Assembly (NCBI GenBank): GCA_950097015.1
Contig: CATNEN010000002.1
Span: 2,542,001 to 2,606,000 of the forward strand
Reading direction: 5' to 3'
DNA length: 64,000 bases
Source of the DNA: Macrostomum hystrix
Lineage: Eukaryota; Platyhelminthes; Macrostomidae
In this document: positions 8,914-20,611 of the stretch, in pieces
Position numbering within the stretch: the stretch's first letter is position 1
Layout: each line of letters opens with the position of its first letter
The notes under the pieces: generated by a model
Seen by the model: only the letters and a program-made list of their open reading frames with translations
What the model was told of the DNA's origin: nothing
Database searches by the model: none
Position numbers and translations under genes: made by a program

Positions 8914-10984
8914 AACGTCAACTGGGGAGTCATCATCAAATGGGGGATCATGGTGAACTTGGGGATCATTGTCAACTGGGTGATCATTATCAACTGGGGG
9001 ATCATCATCAACTGGGGGATCTTTGTCAACTGGGGGATCATTGTCAACTGTGGGATCATTGTCAACTGGGGGATCATTGTCAACTGGGGGATCATTGTCA
9101 ACTGGTGGATCGTTGTCAACTGGGGGTTCATTGTCAACTGGGTGATAATCATCAACTGGGGGATCATTGTCAACTGGGGGAACATTGTCAACTGGAGGAA
9201 CATTGTTAACTGGGGATCATCATCAATGGGGAGTCATCATCAACTGGGGGATCATTGTTAACTGGAGGATCTTTGTCAACTGGGGGATCATTGTCAACTG
9301 GGGGATTATTGTCAACTGGGGGATCATTGTCAACTGGGGGATCATTTTCAACTGGGTGATCATCATCAACTGGGGGATCATCATCAACTGGGGGATCATT
9401 GTCAACTGGGGGATCATTGTCAACTCGGGGATCATTGTCAACTGGGGGATCATTGTCAACTGGGGGATCATTGTCAACTGGGTAATCATCATCAACTGGC
9501 GGATCATTGTCAACTGGGGGTTCATTATCATCTGGGGGATCATTATGAACTGGGGGATCATTGTCAGCTGGGTGATCATTATCAAGTGGGGGATCATCAT
9601 CAACTGGGGGATCATTGTCAACTGGGGAATCATTGTCGACTGGGGAATCATTGTCAACTGGGGGGATCATTGTCAACTGGGGGATCATCATCAACTGGGG
9701 GATCATCATCAACTGGGGGATCATTGTCAACTGGGGGATCATTGTCAACTCGGGGATCATTGTCAACTGGGGGATCATTGTCAACTGGGGGATCATTGTC
9801 AACTGGTGGATCGTTGTCAACTGGGGGTTCATTGTCAACTGGGTGATAATCATCAACTGGGGGATCATTGTCAACTGGGGGAACATTGTCAACTGGAGGA
9901 ACATTGTTAACTGGGGATCATCATCAATGGGGAGTCATCATCAACTGGGGGATCATTGTTAACTGGAGGATCTTTGTCAACTGGGGGATCATTGTCAACT
10001 GGGGGATCATTGTCAACTGGGGGATCATTGTCAACTGGGGGATCATTGTCAACTGGGGGATCATTGTCAACTCGGGGATCATTGTCAACTGGGGGATCAT
10101 TGTCAACTGGGGGATCATTGTCAACTGGGTAATCATCATCAACTGGCGGATCATTGTCAACTGGGGGTTCATTATCATCTGGGGGATCATTATGAACTGG
10201 GGGATCATTGTCAGCTGGGTGATCATTATCAAGTGGGGGATCATCATCAACTGGGGGATCATTGTCAACTGGGGAATCATTGTCGACTGGGGAATCATTG
10301 TCAACTGGGGGGATCATTGTGAACTGGGGGATCATCATCAACTGGGGGATCATCATCAACTGGGGGATCATTGTCAACTGGGGGATCATTGTCAACTCGG
10401 GGATCATTGTCAACTGGGGGATCATTGTCAACTGGGGGATCATTGTCAACTGGGGGATCATTGTCAACTGGTGGATCGTTGTCAACTGAGGGTTCATTGT
10501 CAACTGGGTGATAATCATCAACTGGGGGATCATTGTCAACTGGGGGAACATTGTCAACTGGAGGAACATTGTTAACTGGGGATCATCATCAATGGGGAGT
10601 CATCATCAACTGGGGGATCATTGTCAACTGGGTAATCATCATCAACTGGCGGATCATTGTCAACTGGGGGTTCATTATCATCTGGGGGATCATTATGAAC
10701 TGGGGGATCATTGTAAGCTGGGTGATCATTATCAAGTGGGGGATCATCATCAACTGGGGGATCATTGTCAACTGGGGAATCATTGTCGACTGGGGAATCA
10801 TTGTCAACTGGGGGGATCATTGTCAACTGGGGGATCATTGTCAACTGGGGGATCATTGTCAACTGGGGGATCATTGACAACTGGGGGGATCATTGTCAAC
10901 TGGGGGATCATTGTCAACTGGGGAATCATTGTCAACTGGGGGATCATTGTCAACTGGGGGATCATTGTCAACTGGGTGATCATT
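8914..10984 (+). repeat. M2 satellite array (18-bp unit) in B1, with ~700-bp higher-order repeat
   Basis: Unit GGGGGATCATTGTCAACT, 18 bp, with variants (ATCATC, GTGATC, GGTTCATT). A landmark AACTGGAGGAACATTGTTAA occurs at 9190, 9891 and 10557, giving higher-order spacing of 701 and 666 bp. Because 18 is a multiple of three and the unit lacks stops in several frames, long false open frames appear on both strands (repeats of GIIVNW, QLTMIP and similar). Confidence 0.95.
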
Positions 10985-11079
10985 GTAGCTTAAAAAAGCT
11001 GAAAATACAGCTGCTAAAAAGTATATACAAGATGAATTAAAAATATTTCTGCTCCCCGAAGGGGGGCAAAACTTGCTAG

Positions 11080-11407
11080 TCTAATATACTAAAAATGAAA
11101 ATCTTGCTTGCTTGCTTGTAATTGATTTTCTCCCGAACGGCTCAACCGATTTTCACAATTTCTTCACCAAAAGATGCCAAATATGGGGACACATATACAC
11201 GTATTTTTTTTAAGCTTAATTCCATTGCCAAGTGGATTAAATATTCGAAAAACAGTTTTAAATAGGCTTTTCTAATGCATTCTTCTTTTCAGCTTGTGCA
11301 CAGTGAGGCTCCAGTGCCAATTTTAATGATTGCATCAGAGCCAGTTTTGATAACGAACTGATAAGAACTCACAGGGAGGCTACCCAGAGGGTAGCGAAGG
11401 CAGCTAG
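11080..11407 (+). mobile_element. Short Helitron-like unit A1 (chimeric head)
   Basis: 328 bp, ends in hairpin GCTACCCAGAGGGTAGC, 8 nt, CTAG. It starts as an A unit, but the segment after the CTTG microsatellite (AATTGATTTTCTCCCGAACG, then ATGCCAAATATGGGG) is of B type; from the HindIII-like AAGCTTAA onward it is A type again. Confidence 0.85.
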
Positions 11408-11753
11408 TCTAATATACTAAAAATGAAAATCTTGCTTGCTTGCTTGCTTGTTTGCAATCGACTAGCTCCCGAACGGCTCAACCGATTTTCGCAATTCCTT
11501 CGCCAAAAGATCACAAATGGGCCGGAATCGGTACACGTATTTTTATTAAGCTTAATTTCATTGCCAAGGGGATTAAATATTCGAAAAACTGTTTTAAATA
11601 GGCTTTTCTAATGCATTCTTGTTTTCAGCTTGTGCACAGTGAGGCCTCCAGTGCCAAATTTAATGATTGCATCAGAGCCTGCAGTTTTGATAACGCACGC
11701 GTACTGATAAGAACTCACAGGGAGGCTACCCAGAGGGTAGCGAAGGCAGCTAG
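11408..11753 (+). mobile_element. Short Helitron-like unit A2
   Basis: 346 bp with a (CTTG)4 microsatellite in the head and the A-type block GCAATCGACTAGCTCCCGAA. It carries a CCTGCAG insertion and the ACGCACGCGTACTGAT variant before the tail, a combination otherwise found only in A17 (60078-60423). Confidence 0.88.
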
Positions 11754-12355
11754 TCCACTATACTAAAAATGAAATGGTTGCTTGGTTGCTTGCTTGGTTG
11801 CTTGTAATTGATTTTCTCCCGAACGGCTCAACCGATTTTGACCATTTCTTCACTAAAATATGCCAAATATGGGCAGAATTTTACACGTATTTTTATTAAG
11901 CTGAACTTTATTGCTAAGGGGATTAAATATTCGAAAAACATTATTTTGTCAAAGGTCAAACCATCTTGGCCTATTGAGAATTTTACTCACTGCCACTGAA
12001 TTAGAATTGCATCGTCAAATTGCGCAACAACCCCTAGCTGATTGAATTTGAAGCCTGCACTCTGGAGACAAATTGAAAATAAATGTACACAACCAACCGC
12101 GAGACTGAGTGTACTCTATTTTCTTACTTCATTGTACAAAGCCAGAACTTTGAGAATTCATTTTATAAGGCTGATTTTTGCGACCACTAACCAACAGTCG
12201 GAATAGCCGATGTGTGAGCACTAGGAATAGGTTAGGCTAGGCTAGGGTTCGATTCTGCACTGCGTCAAATCATTTAGACTAATTTTCAGCCAGTAGTGAT
12301 TGAAGATTATTTTAATTTATTTTTTTCATTTCGTAAATAAAATATCATAAATCAT

Positions 12356-13320
12356 AGCAAACCTGAGTTTGTCAAAGAAAACCTGAGTTTGAATCATGGC
12401 TAAACCATAGTCTGAATCATGGCTAAACCAGAGTTTGAATCATGGCTAAACCAGAGTTTGAATCATGGCTAAACCAGAGTCTGAATCATGGCTAAACCAG
12501 AGTCTGAATCATGGCAAAACTGGAGTCTGAATCATGGCTAAACCAGAGTTTGAATCATGCCTAAACCAGAGTCTGAATCATGGCTACACCAGAGTCTGAA
12601 TCATGGCTAAACCAGAGTTTGAATCATAGCTAAACCAGAGTCTGAATCATGGCTAAACCAGAGTCTGAATCATTGCTACACCAGAGTCTGAATCATGGCT
12701 CATAGCTAAACCAGAGTCTGAATCATGGCTAAACCAGAGTCTGAATCATGGCTAAACCAGAGTCTGAATCATGGCTACACCAGAGTCTGAATCATGGCTA
12801 AACTAGATTCTGAATCATGGCTAAACCAGAGTCTGAATCATGGCAAAACCAGAGTTTGAATCATGGCTAAACCAGAGTTTGAATCATGGCTAAACCAGCG
12901 TTTGAATCATGGCTTAACCAGAGTTTGAATCATGGCTAAACCAGAGTTTGAATCATGGCTAAACCATAGTCTGAATCATGGCTAACCCAGCATTTGAATC
13001 ATGGCTAAACCAGCGTTTGAATCATGGCTAAACCAGAGTTTGAATCATGGCTAAACCAGAGTTTGAATCATGGCCAAACCAGAGTTTGAATCATGGCTAA
13101 CCCAGCATTTGAATCATGGCTAAACCAGCGTTTGAATCATGGCTAAACCAGAGTTTGAATCATGGCTAAACCAGAGTTTGAATCATGGCTAAACCAGAGC
13201 TTGAATCATGGCTAAACCAGAGCTTGAATCATGGCTAAACCAGAGTTTGAATCATGGCTAAACCAGAGCTTGAATCATGGCTAAACCAGAGTTTGAATCA
13301 TGGCAAAACCAGCGTTTGAA
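12356..13320 (+). repeat. M1 satellite array in B2
   Basis: About 40 units of the 23-bp M1 repeat, edges less regular. One local duplication (AACCCAGCATTTGAATCATG near 12983 and 13088) shows exchange within the array. Confidence 0.95.
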
Positions 13321-13328
13321 AAATCAAC

Positions 13329-15250
13329 GTCAACTGTGGAGTCATCCTCAAAATGGGGATCAAGGTAAACTGGGGGATAATCATCAACTGGAGGATCTTG
13401 GTAAACTGGGGGGATAATTGTCAACTGGGGGATCATTGTCAACTGGGGGATCATTGTGAACTGAGGGATCATTGTCAACTAGGGGGTAATGGTCAACTGG
13501 GGGATAATTGTCAACTGGGGAATCATCATCAAATGGGGGATCATGGTCAACTTGGGGATCATTGTCAACTCGGTGATCATCATCAACTGGGGATCATCAT
13601 CAACTGGGGGATCATCATCAACTGGGGGATCATTGTGAACTGGGGGATCTTTGTCAACTGTGGGATCATTGTCAACTGGGGGATCATTGTCAACTGGGGG
13701 ATCGTTGTCAACTGGGGGTTCATCGTCAACTGGGGGATCATTGTCAACTGTGGGATCATTGTCAACTGGGGGATCATTGTCAACTGGGGGATCATTGTCA
13801 ACTGGGGGTTCATTGTGAACTGGGGGATCTTTGTCAACTGGGGGATCATTGTCAACTGTGGGATCATTGTCAACTGGGGGATCATTGTCAACTGGGGGAT
13901 CATTGTCAACTGGGGGTTCATTGTCAACTGGGGGTTCATTGTCAACTGGGGGATCATTGTCAACTGGGGGATAATTGTCAACTGGGGGATCATTGTCAAA
14001 TGGAGGATCATTGTCAACTGGGGGATAATTGTCAACTGGGGGATAATTGTCACGGGGAAACATCACCAAATGCGGGATCATAATCAACTGGGGGATCATT
14101 GTCAACTAGGGGATCATGTTCAACTGGGGGAACATTGTCAACTGGGATCACCATCAATGGGGGATCATAGTCAACTGAGAGATAATTGTCGACTGGGGGA
14201 TAATCGTCAACTGGGGGATCATGGTCAACTGGAGGATCATTGTCAACGGGGGGATAATTGTCAACTGGGGGATAATTGTCAACTGGGGAGTCATCATCAA
14301 ATGCGGGATCATGGTCAACTGGGGGATAATTGTCAATGTCAACTGGGGGATCATTGTCAACTGGGAGATCATTGTCAATGTCAACTGGGGGATCATTGTC
14401 AACTGGGGATCATTGTAAACTGGGGGATCATTGTCAACTGGGGGATCATTGTCAACTGGGGGTTTATCATCACCCGGAGGATCATTGTGAACTGGGGGGA
14501 TCATTGTCAACTTGTTGATCATCATCAACTGGGGGATCATTGTCAACTTGTTGATCATCATCAACTGGGGGATCATTGTCAACTTGTTGATCATCATCAA
14601 CTGGGGGATCATTGTCAACTTGTTGATCATCATCAACTGGGGGATCATTGTCAACTTGTTGATCATCATCAACTGGGGGATCATTGTCAACTGTGGGAAC
14701 ATTGTCAACTGGGGGAACGTTGTCAACTGGAGATTATCATCAATGGGGAGTCATCATTAACTGGGGGATCATTGTCAACTGCGTGATCATCATCAATTGA
14801 GGGATTATTGTCAACTCGGGGATCATTATCAACTGTGGGAACATTGTCAACTGGGGATCATCATCAATGGGGAGTCATCATTAACTGGGGGATCATTGTC
14901 AACTGCGTGATCATCATCAATTGAGGGATTATTGTCAACTGGGGGATCATAATCAACTGCGTGATCATCATCAATTGGGGGATTATTGTCAACGGGGGGA
15001 TCATAATCAACTGCGTGATCATCATCAATTGGGGGATTATTGTCAACGGGGGGATCATTGTCAACTGGGGGATCATTGTCAACTGGGGGATCATTGTTAA
15101 CTGGGGGATCTTTATCAACTGGGGGATCATTGTCAACTGGGGGATCATTGTCAACTGGGGGATCTTTATCAACTGGGGGATCATTGTCAACTGGGGGATC
15201 ATTGTCAACTGGGGGATCTTTATCAACTGGGGGATCATTGTCAACTGATC
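13329..15250 (+). repeat. M2 satellite array in B2
   Basis: 18-bp M2 units with variants. A homogeneous block at 14500-14690 repeats a two-unit module containing AACTTGTTGATCATCATC five times at 36-bp spacing. Near 14864-15060 a module with GCGTGATCATCATCAATT recurs. It yields a 477-codon false open frame. Confidence 0.95.
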
Positions 15251-15959
15251 ATTGTAGCGTAAAAAGGCTGAAAATGCAGCTGCTAAAAAGTGTATACTGG
15301 ACGAATTAAAAATATTTCTGCTCCCCGAAGGGGGGCAAAACTTGCTAGTCCACTATACTAAAAATGAAATGGTTGCTTGCTTGGTTGGTTGGTTGCTTGT
15401 AATTGATTTACTCCCGAATGGCTCAACCGATTTTCACCATTTCTTCACCAAAAGATGCCAAATATGGGGACAATTTTACACGTATTTTTATTAAGCTTAA
15501 CTTTATTGGCAAGGGGATTAAATATTCGAAAAACATGTTTTTTGACCATTTCAAAGGTCAAACTATCTTGGCCTATTGAGAATTTCATTCACTGACTGCC
15601 ACTGAATTAGAATTGCATCGTCAAATTGCGCAACAACCCCTAGCTGATTGAATTTGAAGCCTGCACTCTGGAGACAAATTTGAAATAAATGTACACAACC
15701 AACTGCGAGACTGAGTGTACTCTATTTTCTTACTTCATTGTACAAAGCCAGAACTTTGAAAATTCATTTTATAAGGCTGATTTTTCACCCACTAACCAAC
15801 AGTCGGAATAGCCGATGTGTAGGCACTGGGAATAAGTTAGGCTAGGCTAGGGTTCGATTCTGCACTGCGTCAAATCATTTAGACGAATTTTTAGCCAGTA
15901 GTGATTGAAGATTATTTTAGTTTATTTTTTTCATTTCGTAAATAAAATATCATAAATCA

Positions 15960-17195
15960 TAGCAAACCAGAGTTTGAATCAGTGCAACAATACAGTTTGA
16001 ATCATGGCTAAACCAGAGTCTGAATCATGGCTAAACCATAGTCTGAATCATGGCTAAACCAGAGTTTGAATCATGGCTAAACCAGAGTTTGAATCATGGC
16101 TAAACCAGAGTTTGAATCATGGCTAAACCATAGTCTGAATCATGGCTAAACCAGAGTTTGAATCATGGCTAAACCAGCGTCTGAATCATGGCTAAACCAG
16201 AGTCTGAATCATGGCTAAACCAACGTTTGAATCATGGCTAAACCAGAGTTTGAATCAGTGCAACAATACAGTTTGAATCATGGCTAAACCAGAGTCTGAA
16301 TCATGGCTAAACCATAGTCTGAATCATGGCTAAACCAGAGTTTGAATCATGGCTAAACCAGAGTTTGAATCATGGCTAAACCAGAGTTTGAATCATGGCT
16401 AAACCATAGTCTGAATCATGGCTAAACCAGAGTTTGAATCATGGCTAAACCAGCGTCTGAATCATGGCTAAACCAGAGTCTGAATCATGGCTAAACCAAC
16501 GTTTGAATCATGGCTAAACCAGAGTTTGAATCATGGCTAAACCAGCGTCTGAATCATGGCTAAACCAGAGTCTGAATCATGGCTAAACCAGAGTCTGAAT
16601 CATGGCTAAACCATAGTCTGAATCATGGCAAAATCAGAGTTTGAATCATGGCTAAACCAGAGTTTGAATCATGGCTAAACCAGAGTTTGAATCATGGCTA
16701 AACCAGAGTCTGAATCATGGCTTAACCAGAGTTTGAATCATGGCTAAACCAGCGTCTGAATCATGGCTAAACCAGAGTCTGAATCATGGCTAAACCAGAG
16801 TCTGAATCATGGCTAAACCATAGTCTGAATCATGGCTAAACCAGAGTCTGAATCATGGCTAAACCAGAGTCTGAATCATGGCTAAACCAGAGTCTGAATC
16901 ATGGCTAAACCATAGTCTGAATCATGGCTAAACCAGAGTTTGAATCATAGCCAACCAGAGTTTGAATCATAGCCAACCAGAGTTTGAATCATAGCCAACC
17001 AGAGTTTGAATCATGGCCAAAAACCAGAGTTTGAATCATAGCCAACCAGAGTTTGAATCATAGCCAACCAGAGTTTGAATCATAGTCAACCAGAGTCTGA
17101 ATCATGGCAAAACGAGAGTTTGAATCATAGCCCACCAGGGTTTAAAACGTGGCGAAATATGAGTTTGAATCTTGGCTTACCCAGCGTTTGAAAAA
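15960..17195 (+). repeat. M1 satellite array in B3
   Basis: 23-bp units. A block beginning AGTGCAACAATACAG at 15981 recurs at 16257, exactly 276 bp (12 units) later, showing a recent block duplication. The end of the array (about 16940-17150) is a run with the AGCCAACCAGAG variant. Confidence 0.95.
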
Positions 17196-17199
17196 TCAA

Positions 17200-18240
17200 C
17201 GTCAACTGGGGAGTCATCATCAAAATGGGGATCATGGCAAACTGGGGGATAATCGTCAACTGGGGGATCATGGTAAACTGGGGGATAATTGTCAAGTGGG
17301 GAATCATCATCAAATGGGGGATCATGGTCAACTTGGGGATCATTGTCAACTGGGTGATCATCATCAACTGGGGATCATCATCAACTGGGGGATCATCATC
17401 AACTGGGGGTTCATTGTCAACTGTGGGATCATTGTCAACCGGCGGGATCATTGTCAACTGTGGGATCATTGTCAACTGGGGGATCATTGTCAACTGGGGG
17501 ACCATTGTCAACTGGGGGATCATTGTCAACTGGGGGGTAATGTTCAACTGGGGGATAATTGTCAACTGGGTAATCATCATCAAATGGGGGATCATGGTCA
17601 ACTTGGGGATCATTGTCAACTGGGTGATCATCATCAACTGGGGGATCATCATCAACTGGGGGATCGTTGTCAACTGGGGGTTCATTGTCAACTGTGGGAT
17701 CATTGTCAAGTGGGGGATCATTGTCAACTCGGGGATCATTGTCAACTGGGGGATCATTGTCAATTGGGGGAACATTGTCAACTGGAAGAACCTTGTTAAC
17801 TGGGGATCGTCATCAATGGGGAGTCATCATCAACTGGGGGATCATTGTGAACTGGAGTATCATTTTCAACTGGGGGATCATTGTCAACTCGGGGGATCAT
17901 TGTCAACTGGTGGATCGTTGTCAACTGGGGGATCGTTGTCAACTGGGGGTTCATTGTCAACTGGGGGATCATTGTCAACTGGGGGATCATTGTCAACTGG
18001 GGGATCGTTGTCAACTGGGGTTCATTGTCAACTGGGGGATCATTGTCAACTGTGCGATCATTTTCAACTGGGGGATAATTGTCAACTGGGGGATCATTGT
18101 CAACTGGGGGTTCATTGTCAACTGGGGGTTCATTGTCAACTGGGGGATCATTGTCAACTGGGGGATCATTGTCAACTGGGGGATCATCATCAACTAGGGG
18201 ATCATCATTAACTCGGGAATCATTGTCAACTGGGGGTTCA
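17200..18240 (+). repeat. M2 satellite array in B3
   Basis: 18-bp units; an early block (from about 17290) containing AATCATCATCAAATGGGGGA recurs from about 17570, roughly 280 bp later. Long false open frames arise as in the other M2 arrays. Confidence 0.95.
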
Positions 18241-18337
18241 TTGTAGCTTTAAAAAGCTGTAAATTCAGCTGCTAAAAAGTATATACTAGACGAATTAAAA
18301 GTATTTCTGCTCCCCGAAGAGGGGCAAAACTTGCTAG

Positions 18338-18687
18338 TCTTAATATACTAAAAATGAAAATCTTGCTTGCTTGCTTGCTTGCTTGTTTGCAATCGACTAG
18401 CTCCCGAACGGCTTAACCGATTTTCACAATTCCTTCGCCAAAAGATCACAAATGGGCCCGAATCGGTACACGTATTTTTATTAAGCTTAATTCCATTGCC
18501 AAGGGGATTAAATATTCGAAAAACTGTTTTAAATAGGCTTTTCTAATGCATTCTTGTTTTCAGCTTGTGCACAGTGAGGCTTCCAGTGCCAAATTTAATG
18601 ATTGCATCAGAGCCAGTTTTGATAACGCACGCGCGTACTGATAAGAACTCACAGGGAGGCTACCCAGAGGGTAGCGAAGGCAGCTAG
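18338..18687 (+). mobile_element. Short Helitron-like unit A3
   Basis: 350 bp; head begins TCTTAATATAC (one extra T), five CTTG units, long ACGCACGCGCGTACTGAT variant, hairpin GCTACCCAGAGGGTAGC and CTAG at 18684-18687. Confidence 0.88.
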
Positions 18688-19014
18688 TCTTTCTATTATA
18701 CTAAAAATGAAAATCTTGTATGTTTGCAATCGACTAGCTCCCGAACGGCTCAACCGATTTTCGCAATTCCTTCACCAAAAGATCACAAATAGGCCGGAAT
18801 CGGTACACGTATTTTTATTAAGCTTAATTCCATTGCCAAGGGGATTAAATATTCGAAAAACAGTTTTAAATAGGCTTTTCTAATGCATTCTTGTTTTCAG
18901 CTTGTGCACAGTGAGGCTCCAGTGCCAACTTTAATGATTGCATCAGAGCCAGTTTTGATAACGAACTGATAAGAACTCCAGTGAGGCTACCCAGAGGGTA
19001 GCGAAGGCAGCTAG
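18688..19014 (+). mobile_element. Short Helitron-like unit A4
   Basis: 327 bp; head starts TCTTTCTATTATACT, so a few extra bases precede the usual start. Almost no microsatellite (single TATG). Short ACGAACTGAT variant with CTCCAGTGAGG before the hairpin. Confidence 0.85.
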
Positions 19015-19045
19015 TCTAATATACTAAAAATGAAAATCTTGCTTG
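19015..19045 (+). mobile_element. Truncated 5' head (A5, 31 nt)
   Basis: Only the first 31 nt of an A head, up to CTTGCTTG, then TCT (19046-19048) and TCTA (19049-19052) stutters before the next head begins at 19053. Its missing remainder is not found downstream. Confidence 0.8.
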
Positions 19046-19052
19046 TCTTCTA

Positions 19053-19161
19053 TCTAATATACTAAAAATGAAAATCTTGCTTGCTTGCTTGCTTGTTTGC
19101 AATCGACTAGCTCCCGAACGGCTTAACCGATTTTCAAAATTCTTTCACTAAAAGATCGCAA
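19053..19161 (+). mobile_element. Truncated 5' head (A6, 109 nt)
   Basis: The first 109 nt of an A unit, ending within AAAGATCGCAA, followed by TCTA (19162-19165) and the full start of A7. Only A20's neighbour D2 (61463 onward) shares the same AAAATTCTTTCACTAAAAG variant, so A6 is related to D2's head. Confidence 0.82.
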
Positions 19162-19165
19162 TCTA

Positions 19166-19505
19166 TCTAATATACTAAAAATGAAAATCTTGTATGTTTG
19201 TATGTTTGTATGTTTGCAATCGACTAGCTCCCGAACGGCTCAACCGATTTTCGCAATTCCTTCGTTAAAAGATCACAAATGGGCCGGAATCGGTACACGT
19301 ATTTTTATTAAGCTTAATTTCATTGCCAAGGGGATTAAATATTCAAAAAACTGTTTTAAATAGGCTTTTCTAATGCATTCTTGTTTTCAGCTTGTGCACA
19401 GTGAGGCTCCAGTGCCAATTTTAATGATTGCATCAGAGCCAGTTTTGATAACGAACTGATAAGAACTCACAGGGAGGCTACCCAGAGGGTAGCGAAGGCA
19501 GCTAG
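19166..19505 (+). mobile_element. Short Helitron-like unit A7
   Basis: 340 bp with TATGTTTG repeats in the head, short ACGAACTGAT variant, CTCACAGGGAGG, hairpin and CTAG at 19502-19505. Confidence 0.88.
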
Positions 19506-19858
19506 TCTAATATACTAAAAATGAAAATCTTGCTTGCTTGCTTGCTTGCTTGTATGTTTGCAATCGACTAGCTCCCGAACGGCTCAACCGATTTTCAAAA
19601 TTCCTTCGCCAAAAGATCACAAATGGGCCGGAATCGGTACACGTAATTTTATTAAGCTTAATTCCATTGGCAAGGGGATTAAATATTCGAAAAACAGTTT
19701 TAAATAGGCTTTTCTAATGCATTCTTGTTTTCAGCTTGTGCACAGTGAGGCCTCCAGTGCCAATTTTAATGATTGCATCAGAGCCAGTTTTGATAACGCA
19801 CGCGCGTACTGATAAGAACTCACAGGGAGGCTACCCAGAGGGTAGCGAAGGCAGCTAG
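19506..19858 (+). mobile_element. Short Helitron-like unit A8
   Basis: 353 bp with (CTTG)5 plus TATG in the head, long ACGCACGCGCGTACTGAT variant, CTAG at 19855-19858; directly followed by B4. Confidence 0.88.
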
Positions 19859-20611
19859 TCTATATAACTAAAGATGAAAACTATCTATATATATATATGT
19901 ATGCGCGATCGATTTTCTCAAAAACGGCTTAACTGATTTTCACTATTTCTTCACCAAAAGATGCCAAATATGGGGACAATTATACACGTATTTTTATTAA
20001 GCTTAAATTTATTGCTAAAGGGATTTAATATTCGAAAAACTGTTTTAGATAGGATTTTTAATGCATTCAATCAGAGCCAGTTTTGTCAACGTGCACACCA
20101 CTGCCAATTTTAATGATTGCATCAGGGCCAGTTTTGTTAAAAGTGAGTACACTGATAAGAATTTCACTGTGTCAACCCCACTGGCGAGACAGTCAGTGCG
20201 AATTTATTTATAAATAGATTGCATCACATCTTTTCACACCCATGTCAGAATTTCACTGACTGCCGCTAAATTGGAATTGCATCGTCAACTTGCGCAACAC
20301 TCCCTAGCTGACTGAGTTAGAAGCCTGCACGATCTGGACAGAACCTATAAGTGTACTCTATTTGTACAAAGCCAGAACTTTGAGAATTCATTTTATAAGG
20401 CTAATTTTTGCCTCCACAATCCAACAGTCGGAGTAGCCGATGTGTAGGCACTAGGAATAGGTTAGGCTAGGCAAGGCGAAGTGTCCTTGGTTCGACTCTG
20501 CACTGCGTCAAATATTTGAAATAATTTTCAGTCAGTAGTGATGGATGCAAAGCAAATTTTTTAATTTTAATTTTGGAAATAAGTGGGAAATTTTTAATTC
20601 CCTTATGCCAA

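Larger units (their letters stand above)
7501..11079 (+). mobile_element. Helitron-like unit B1 (3.58 kb, M1 + M2 satellites)
   Basis: Starts TCTATATAACTAAAG after a host A; the (TA)-rich stretch is followed by the shared subterminal block (TTTTCTCAAAAACGGCTTAA). The unique head reaches about 8250, then come M1, M2 and a tail with hairpin GCTCCCCGAAGGGGGGC, 8 nt, CTAG at 11076-11079. Its first 1495 bp recur almost unchanged in B4 (19859-21353). The preceding bases 7490-7500 also contain a CTAG followed by TCTTTAA, so an older unit may once have stood to the left. Confidence 0.85.
11754..15348 (+). mobile_element. Helitron-like unit B2 (3.6 kb, M1 + M2 satellites)
   Basis: Starts TCCACTATACTAAAAATG with a GGTTGCTT-type microsatellite. 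Head to about 12355, M1 array, M2 array, then the B tail with hairpin GCTCCCCGAAGGGGGGC and CTAG at 15345-15348. The last 100 bp (from GATCATTGTAGC) match the tails of B1, B3 and B5. Confidence 0.88.
15349..18337 (+). mobile_element. Helitron-like unit B3 (3.0 kb, M1 + M2 satellites)
   Basis: Starts TCCACTATACTAAAAATG immediately after the CTAG of B2. Same head, M1, M2 and tail order. The tail hairpin is altered (CCCCGAAGAGGGG instead of CCCCGAAGGGGGG), weakening one base pair. CTAG at 18334-18337. Confidence 0.88.

Noticed and set aside
8841-10993. Long open frames with (GIIVNW)n, (QLTMIP)n and (PVDNDP)n on both strands in the M2 arrays (also 13353-15309, 17125-18211, 58017-59708)
   Set aside because: The 18-bp satellite is a multiple of three and stop-free in several frames, so long frames are automatic; no start context, domain or non-repeat sequence supports a protein.
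11423-11611. Conserved 60-107 codon open frames starting at the ATG in A heads (also 19181, 29941, 29954)
   Set aside because: They cross the slippage-prone microsatellite, change frame between copies and resemble no known family; the ATG belongs to the conserved 5' end of the element.
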